From: Spinacia oleracea | Taxonomy: Eukaryota > Streptophyta > Magnoliopsida > Caryophyllales > Amaranthaceae | Assembly: GCF_020520425.1 (NCBI RefSeq) | Contig: NC_079487.1 | Span: 131,586,385 to 131,650,384, forward strand | Length of the DNA stretch: 64,000 nucleotides | Direction of reading: 5' to 3' | Part shown: one piece after another, positions 56,872 to 64,000 of the stretch | How positions within the stretch are numbered: position 1 is the stretch's first letter | Layout: every line of letters begins with the position of its first letter | Program-made: the position numbers and the translations under genes | The notes under the pieces: model-generated | Told to the model about the DNA's origin: nothing | Databases searched by the model: none | What the model saw: only the letters and a program-made list of their open reading frames with translations

Positions 56872-58697
56872 CATCACATAACAGCTGGTGCAATATTGTT
56901 GTTTTTGATGATCTTCCAGTTGCACACAAGGCCTTGGTGAATCAAATTGTCAAGGAACAAGAACCAGTTAGTTTCCTTGAGGCTTCACAGTCAAAAGAGT
57001 GGATTCTGGCAATGGATAAGGAAATTGAGGCTCTCACAGCCAATGGAACTTGGGAGATTTGTTTTCTTCCTAAAGGGAAAAAGGCAATAGGTTGCAAGTG
57101 GGTTTACAAGATTAAATTGAAGAAAGATGGTTCAGTTGAGAGATTCAAAGCCAGACTTGTAGCAAAAGGGTTCACACAGAAGTATGGAGTGGATTATGAG
57201 GAGACTTTTTCACCTGTTATAAAGATGGCTACAGTCAGATGTTTAATTGCTTTGGCAGTAACCAATGATTGGAAAATTCATCAGTTAGACATTAACCATG
57301 CTTTTCTACATGGTGATCTCACAGAAGAGGTTTATATGAAGGTTCCTGATGGGATTTCAAATCCAGATAACAAGGTGTGCAGACTTAGAAAATCACTTTA
57401 TGGTCTGAAACAAGCAAGCAGGCAGTGGTTTGCTAAACTCACATCAGAACTAGTTCATCTTGGTTTTGTTCAATCCAAGAATGACTATTCTCTTTTTATC
57501 AAAAGAGTAGGTGGTGTTCAAACATTGGTTGCAGTTTATGTAGATGATATTCTGGTTACTGGACCTGATACAGCAGCTATCATTTCCTTGAAAAGTCATC
57601 TGCATCATAAGTTCATTATCAAGGATTTGGGTGAACTTAGTTATTTTCTTGGGATTGAGATTTCTAGAGTTCACAATGGTGTATTCCTAACTCAGTCCAA
57701 GTTCACCAGAGAGTTGTTAGCAGATTGTGGGATGGATGTTTCAAAATTGGCTAAAACTCCTCTTCCAACCAAACTAAAGCTCACTTCTTTTGAAGATGAG
57801 CCATTTGCTGATCCTGTTCAGTACAGATGTTTAGTTGGAAAACTAAATTTTCTCACTCATACTCGACCAGATTTATCCTATGCTGTTCAAACACTCAGCC
57901 AGTTTATGCAGTCATCCAAACTTTCTCACAATCTAGCTTTGAACCATCTGCTCAGATATGTTGCTCATACTATTGGTCAAGGTATTTCTATTCAGCCATC
58001 ATCACAGTTGACACTTCAAGCCTATTGTGACTCTGATTGGGCTGCTTGACCTGATACTAGAAGGTCTGTTACTAGTTACATCACTCTGCTAGGCACCAGT
58101 CCAATCTCTTGGAAGTCTAAGAAGCAAGGCACCATATCTAGATCTTCCTCTGAAGCTGAGTATAGAGCAATGGCTGCAGCTGCCTCTGAAGTAACTTGGC
58201 TTGTTAGGCTTTTACAGGAGATGGGACTTTCTAACCTAACTCCTATCAAGATCAACTGTGATAACCAATCTGCAATTCATATTGCAAGAAATCCAGTCCA
58301 TCATGAAAGGACTAAACACATAGAATTGGACTGTCATTTCACTAGAGACAAAGTTCTAGAGGGGTTGATTGAGCTCACTTATGTCCCTACTTCTGAAAAA
58401 TTGGCTGATATTCTTACCAAGGTTTTGCCTTCTCCTCACCATTCTGAACTGTTGTCCAAGCTAGGCATGTTTCCTATTGATCTAGTGCCTAGCTTGAGGG
58501 GGGCTATTGGAGAACACAACAATAACAGCAATGGGATTGATGTTGATCACAACAAACTCACAACTGAAGCTCCTACTGAATCTACTGAAGTCTCCAACAA
58601 ACACAGAAGCAAGCTGCTGTGTGCTTTGTTAGTTCAGTTGTTCAGATTAGTTGATACACAGATTGATGACATGGCGTTGGCTTACACAGATTGCTGA
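56850..58697 (+). pseudogene. Copia reverse transcriptase and RNase H with in-frame TGA
   Basis: The reverse transcriptase has the copia hallmarks WVYKIKLKKDGS, RLVAKGFTQKYGVDYEETF, QLDINHAFLHGDL and the catalytic YVDDILVTG. RNase H begins at AYCDSDWAA, and TGA at 58047-58049 stops it where the family normally has Cys. The frame then continues (RRSVTSYITLLG, SSSEAEYRAMAAA, HIELDCHFTRDKV, LADILTK) and runs about 190 bases into the 3' LTR. A single base change explains the stop. Confidence 0.88.
58494..58504 (+). other. Polypurine tract of the copia element
   Basis: The stretch ttgaggggggc lies immediately before the 3' LTR. Confidence 0.8.
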
Positions 58698-58930
58698 CAT
58701 GTAATGATTAGTTGTAAGTTGTTAGCTGTGTTAGTTAAGTTGTTAGCTGTGTTAGTTGAGCAAAGTTAGTTGTAACTAACTTCTTCTTTCATCTGATCAG
58801 TTGTGAGATGTAGTGCATAGCTTAACTATAAATACTAGCCTACTTCTCTTCTCTGTAATACAGTTTTTACAATCAATAAAAACTTCTCCCTCTCTTCTCT
58901 CAAATGAAGTTCTGTCTATGAACTTCTTTA
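58505..58930 (+). repeat. 3' LTR of the copia element
   Basis: It is 426 bp, collinear with the 5' LTR, and followed by the target duplication gtact. Confidence 0.93.
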
Positions 58931-58935
58931 GTACT

Positions 58936-60188
58936 CTAAATTTAGCAATGGACAATGGTATTCGTGTATTGTGATATCAACAAGCAAAAGTACAGTTTAT
59001 AACATTAACAAGCTTTTGAGCCCGTTCAATTAACGGACACTTATATAATGGTTACTAAGTTGTCTTTTAAAGTGCTATTTTATTGAGGGTTTGTGATTTT
59101 AATGTAAATATATGATTTATATAGAGGTGAAATTTGGAATTTGTAAAAATGTACTATTTATAAATTAGAAGGTGAATTATGAGTGTTAAAGCGGGAAATG
59201 GGGTGAAAGATGTTGAATGATCGAATGTATGAATTAAATGGTGAATTGATGTTGAATGAGCAAGAAAAAGTGAAAGTGGTGTTGAAGCTGTAAAATAAGT
59301 ACAGAGTACTCTGTATAACAAACCACAAAAGGAAAAATTAAAAAAAAAAACAAATTCATGGATGAAAGATGGAGGTGACACTTGTCATATAATAATAAAA
59401 AAGATGGAGGTGAAACTTGTCATATAATAATCAATGATTTTCTTTTTAAATACTAGGTATAGATTAGTACGAAAAACGTAGTATAATATACTTTTATGTG
59501 CGTTATGGAATGGTTTATGCTTACGAAGTTACGATGGTATTGACATGTTGTGTCCCTACCAGCTTAATGTTTACACGTTATTTTCCTTTTTGTGCCATTT
59601 TTTGCCCGCCTTTACAGCTGCTGATTTGGTGTTCTTCTGTTTCTCGAGCAACATGTTTAACCAAATCACTGTATCTTCAATACATTGACTTTCACAAAAA
59701 AAGATTTTGACACATCTATCGATAAAGCGCGTTTTCTATACTCTACTCATAAAACGGCATGCTAAAATCAACGCATTATGTCAAAATCTTACCAACCCTC
59801 AAGTATCACATACATCGTCCAAAGTCTTGTTATTACCATACTCATCTAGAACTGGCGCTAACAAATCCGTGCATGTGCAGACAAATATATATCGCTGGAA
59901 GTGAGTGAGGATTAAAAATGGGTGAATAGTGGTACCAAATAATATTCAAACGTTGTACTAGTTATTCGTACTTTAGTTTATTTTGTTTTTGGTGCAAAAC
60001 GTCTCTTCAAAACTAAAAAAATGAAGTTACAAGTAAATTTTTTCTTAACGAACTTTTTGCTCAATTATCCTTATCTTTTCCTTTTTTATTTTTCTTGTAT
60101 AACAAAACTTATCCATATGTTTGACTTTGTATTTTAAAGCAACTCCAATTTTGTAGTGCGCCTGTATGAGAATGAGGAAAATACCTTT
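58936..60188. other. Intergenic, no gene recognised
   Basis: The stretch 59000-59190 resembles 40600-40800. A direct repeat of about 27 bases (gatggaggtga.acttgtcat) occurs at about 59368-59394 and 59404-59430. No domain was found in any frame. Confidence 0.5.
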
Positions 60189-60308
60189 ATCTACCCATCG
60201 GGTAAACTACCCACCACTAATAGAGAGTGTGGTAGTGGAATCCACATCAGCTTTATTAATTGTTTTTAATGTTCTATTAGTAGCGGGTTATCTACCCAGT
60301 GGGTAGAT
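60189..60308. repeat. Fold-back MITE-like element, about 120 bp
   Basis: Arms of about 38 bases (atctacccatcgggtaaact at 60189; ttatctacccagtgggtaga near 60288) are inverted repeats with a spacer of about 45 bases. No clear duplication was found. Confidence 0.72.
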
Positions 60309-60781
60309 GTAGCAATGTCCAAGACAAGGTTTATTTATTTGCCTAGCTAGTTTAAGTGCGAATAGTCACAAGAATAATATAATTCACAAATAGAAGAAGA
60401 GGTGATATGAACATGAGTCTATCCAATAAGACCCTCGGTTTTAGCTACTACGTCAAGAACTTATCGGTATTATTTGTCTTGTTAGTCACATTATTAAAGT
60501 GAATGACAAAGGTTGCGAGTTGGGTCAAGTTTGATGTGGCTCCATTCCTCTTGACAACATAATTAATAATGACATGTGATGGTCGTGAATAGGTCGGGTT
60601 GTTGGACAGGATAGTCTCACTGACAGCAGGGTCAAGCCAAATTAAAAAGGGTCCTGACCCTTTTAACTTTTAATGACATGGTCTCTTGTCGATCATAACA
60701 TATACGGATTTTTTACAAGGTCTCTGATAAAACCCAATAATTTTCTGAAAAAAATAATAAGGGTCAATACCCATTAAAATA

Positions 60782-61034
60782 CTTCATCCTTTTCTTAAAT
60801 ATCGCAATATGGTTGACATTTACTTCTCTAACACATTACTTTAACTCTTAATATTTCACATTGTGTGTAAGCAAAAATGGTAAAAAAAAATTGATATTTG
60901 AAAAATATATATTGATACAAATCTAATATGACCCTCACATGACTACATCACGTATAACTCACAAAAAATGACCAAAGTCGCAGTGTAAACAGTGTAAAAA
61001 AACAAAATAATGTGATATTTATAGAACGGATGAA
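60782..61034. mobile_element. Stowaway-like MITE (degenerate)
   Basis: The left end cttcatccttttcttaaata and right end atttatagaacggatgaag pair as inverted repeats, with TA on both sides. Confidence 0.65.
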
Positions 61035-61036
61035 GT

Positions 61037-62562
61037 ACATAAAATTAAAATACAAAGAATCTTCTTCAAATTTTCCATCAGCATTCAAATCTATTTTCGA
61101 AATTAAAATACAGATTCCCCATCAATATTCCATTACATCTTAGAATTTAACGTATTTTTCATAGAAAAAACCTGTTAATGATCCACCCTGGCCCTTTTGT
61201 CCCTGATCCTGACCCTAATCATTAATACATTTAAGTGATCTGTTAAAATGTTAATCTAGAAAAATCTAAATCTAGAATGTACTATAAAAATCTAGTAGAA
61301 AAGTGTGTAGAAAAATCTAGCTAAATGTCTAGAATTTACTTAAGAAATATCTATTTAAGAAGAATCTAGATAAAATGACAAGAATAGAAAAATCTAGGCA
61401 CTAGTATACAACCACTATAAATATGTTGTATGTGCATAAGTTGAGAAGTGGGTCAATCAAGAGAGCTCCTACAAAAAATATGAGTGAGGGGTAGAAACAA
61501 GAGTTCTACCAAAAATATGAGTGGAAGACATGGGCTCTCACAAATATTGTTGTACAATTCTTATTAAGGTAATCAATGATAAGAATTCAGTTTTGTTATA
61601 TAATTCAGGCCTGTTGTTCCTGGTTTTGGTTGATGACACACGTTGCAAAATTTCTAATTGTTGTTGATTAATGTTGACAGTTAGGTGCTTGAGTTCCTGT
61701 GAGGAACTAGGGATGGCTAACTGGAGTTCCTGAGTTGGAAGCAGTAAAAGCTAGAGCACCAAAGTTAATAAAGTTCGAGCACCAATTTAAAAAATCAACT
61801 GGTTTTCAATCATACAAAGAAAGATGGAGTTCCTATTTGCAAGTTCCTTTATCATAAGGAAGGAACTCACCACTGTTCCTAAATAGGAACATCTGAAGCT
61901 TCTAGGTTGCAAGTTTCAGAAAATGGAAGACATAAAAGTCTAGTTAGTTTATAGTTCCTAACTTTAATGTAAAGTATTAATATTACGAATAGTATATAAT
62001 GAAAATGAAAGACATAAAAATCTAGATAGTTTACAGTTCCTACTTCCTAACTTTAATGTAAAGTATTAATATTACGAATAATATATAAGGAACCCAAAGA
62101 ACTTAAAATTTAAATAAATATATTTATCAAAATATATGGCAGAAAATTTTATGAAAAGTATTTAAATAAATAAATATAAGTTTTACATATGTAATAAAAT
62201 AAGATTTCTGTTCTATCTTTTTTTTTTTTTTTTAAGTAAAACTATTTTTTCCTAAAATCCGACACGGAGACCAAGACTGATGTATGTTGGCAGTTGAGTT
62301 TTTAAGGGAACTAACCCTAGGGATAAACTCTATAAAATGCCAGACGTTTTAAGGAAAAGATACACAAACATTCTAAGAGTATTTGCTATCCTAAAACGTT
62401 TTAAAAAGTTTTTTCAAACAAGTTTTTGTCCTAGTTTAATTCAAGTTTCTAAAGTTCCGTATATACTTAAAGTCTTATTAATATCTAGAGTTCTTATTAT
62501 AAAGAGTTGTATTTAAAGAGAGATAGGATTGAGTTATCCTATGCAAGATTTAGAGGTTAAGT
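61037..62562. other. Intergenic, repeat-rich, no gene recognised
   Basis: The stretch 61240-61400 is crowded with aaaatctag motifs. A TATA-like ctataaatatg at about 61418 could belong to an old LTR. No coding domain was found. Confidence 0.45.
61926..62090. repeat. Tandem duplication, two units of about 83 bp
   Basis: Each unit runs from gaagacataaaa(a/g)tctag through ctttaatgtaaagtattaat to cgaat(a)(g/a)tatata. The second has a short insertion (ttccta). Confidence 0.78.
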
Positions 62563-64000
62563 GTAATACCCCAATATTTTATAATTTTGTAAAATATATT
62601 TTATAGTCAAACTATAATTATATCCGTTTTTAGCTAGTCTCTTTTAATATTTTCAGAAGTTTAAAAACGCTATTTTAAAATTAGTAGGACTCTTATTACG
62701 AGTACCTATATATAACCCATTAACCCTAAATATCTGGCCGTCCTATTCTATCTTTGCTTCTTCCGCCTTCTCGTTTCTATGGTTCTACGTGTAGACTTTT
62801 AGATCAAATCAAGTTTTGATCTTTTCTCCAATATCACTGTACATATGATATTCATGTAAGACCCACTAATCTTCTTTATCAAATCCATTTTGTTTTCGAT
62901 TGTTAATCTCCATAAGCCTTTTATAAAAATATTCCATCATGTTCCATGGGATGATCTCATCATCTCAAATTTGTTAATGCTTTTGTCAAACCCATATACT
63001 TCATTACTTCTTGTCAACATTGCGTATCCACCACCGCCGTTCGTATCTAATCAGCTCTTCCAACTATCGTGTGTCGTGGGTGGCGATGTATTGTGAAATT
63101 GTGATATTGGTACTATCATCTCGGAAGGTAATCACGCGCACCTAGTCCTTCTAAGTTGTTGTTATAACTATTATTTTGTATATGTGTAGATATCTAAGGG
63201 TCTAGTTTATTTGTGGATTGATATTGGAAATTTGGATTGGGTCAATCTATATATTCTAGAGTTTTAGATCGTTATAGAGTTTCTTGGCTTTATTAATTAA
63301 TAGTTAGTAATCACACTTAGTCCCTTCTAATTGTTCGTGTATATTATTAGTTGTAATCACATGCACCTAGTCTATTTAGTTATTTATATATATTAATTAT
63401 TATGTGTACTCTCGTAATGGTAGAAGTTGTTACATATATTATATGTGAAGTTTGCTTAATTGATTTATCAATGAGATCTTTGTACATGACTTAGATTATT
63501 TTGCCTTTGATATATGCTTATATGGGTTACAGCTGCATTGTTTATATGTTAACTTCTAATACTTGATAAAGTGAATTAGCATAGTAGCCGTATAAGATTG
63601 AGACTGTAATGCTACAAGTGTTTTATATTGTACCATACGTCTAATTCTATTAGTCTCCGAGCTTAACGCTATACAACATTATTTTTATGGAAGTTTAGAT
63701 TAATCATTTTGGGATGATAATTGATCATCTTGTAGTACAATTTCTCTTAAGATAATATATGAACCGGTTGGAAAGCACATTGTGCTTTATTATTTGGTCG
63801 GAGCCATAAGCACGACCCTAGGCTTAATCTACTCTATTGAGTTAAAAACACTCAATGGGGGGTGTGCACACTTAAAGACTAAGACCTATTTGGTGGTTAC
63901 ATCCAATTGTTCAATACTATTGGGTGGTGGACTAGATTCACATTTTTTTTGGTGGTTACATCCAATAGTTTAATATATACTAATGGGTGGTGGACGCGAT
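62563..64000 (+). other. Possible start of a gypsy-type LTR running off the window
   Basis: It begins tgtaataccccaatatttta, resembling the TGTAA(C/T)ACCCC start of some plant gypsy (Tekay/Del-like) LTRs, and later contains ggtcggagccataagcacga and gagttaaaaacactcaatgg, which I associate with such LTRs from memory. No second copy or target duplication can be checked inside the window. Confidence 0.35.
63891..63994 (+). repeat. Tandem duplication near the window end
   Basis: tggtggttacatccaattgt is followed by actattgggtggtggac; an almost identical block (tggtggttacatccaatagt ... actaatgggtggtggac) repeats 60 bases later. Confidence 0.75.

Larger units (their letters stand above)
53583..58930 (+). 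mobile_element. Ty1/copia LTR retrotransposon, 5.35 kb, non-canonical LTR ends
   Basis: Two 426-bp LTRs flank gag, protease, integrase, reverse transcriptase and RNase H in copia order. The 5-bp duplication gtact lies at 53578-53582 and 58931-58935. With that duplication the LTRs start TA and end TA rather than TG...CA; such TATA-type ends are a known minority class in plant copia elements. I counted five differences between the LTRs (about 1.2 percent), so the insertion is older than the gypsy element but still young. Two frameshifts and one stop disable it. Confidence 0.95.

Noticed and set aside
62890..63096. 68-codon frame with a Pro-rich segment
   Set aside because: It lies in a probable LTR leader region and has no recognised domain.

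Overview
The window reads as nuclear DNA of a flowering plant: AT-rich, with genes interrupted by GT-AG introns, intronless berberine-bridge-enzyme-like (BBE-like) genes, plant LTR retrotransposons primed by initiator tRNA-Met, and dense layers of Stowaway-type, hAT, CACTA, Mutator-like and Helitron elements. The repeat content reminds me of Caryophyllales (spinach, beet and quinoa relatives), but that is an inference. No bacterial, organellar or CRISPR-like sequence was seen.

Layout. (1) 1-9.1 kb: three tandem plus-strand BBE-like flavin oxidase genes: one good but cut by the window edge (3-1439), one almost complete but stopped by an in-frame TAG 45 codons before its natural end (4249-5856), and one truncated relic that has lost the FAD-binding histidine (8641-9060). 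(2) 9.2-21.4 kb: no host gene recognised. It is a deposit of small transposons, SINEs and a 5'-truncated LINE, many with exact target-site duplications. (3) 21.9-25.5, 45.0-48.7 and 50.5-53.0 kb: three minus-strand paralogous GDSL (SGNH) esterase/lipase genes. Each has five exons that I could join at conserved splice sites into proteins of 368, 364 and 365 residues. They form one tandem family that transposons have pulled apart. (4) 34.2-39.4 kb: a 5.2-kb Ty3/gypsy chromovirus with LTRs that look identical and one in-frame stop, inserted inside a MITE. (5) 41.8-43.3 kb: a non-autonomous Helitron carrying a long (AT)n tract. (6) 53.6-58.9 kb: a 5.35-kb Ty1/copia element with non-canonical TA...TA LTR ends, 5 LTR differences, two frameshifts and one stop. 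(7) 59-64 kb: no gene recognised; fold-back and tandem repeats, and what may be the start of another LTR.

The host genes encode probable secreted enzymes. The BBE-like proteins are bicovalent-FAD oxidases of cell-wall alcohols or sugars, and the GDSL proteins are esterases/lipases. Nothing shows that the two families act together; each looks like an independent tandem array.

I did not find a convincing new biological system. The most informative content is the transposon stratigraphy. Several insertions can be verified inside the window because an uninterrupted copy of the target repeat is also present: a MITE in a MITE, a Helitron in a MITE, a gypsy element in a MITE, and a three-level nest. 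All coordinates and matches were read by eye, so alignments and counts should be rechecked by computer.
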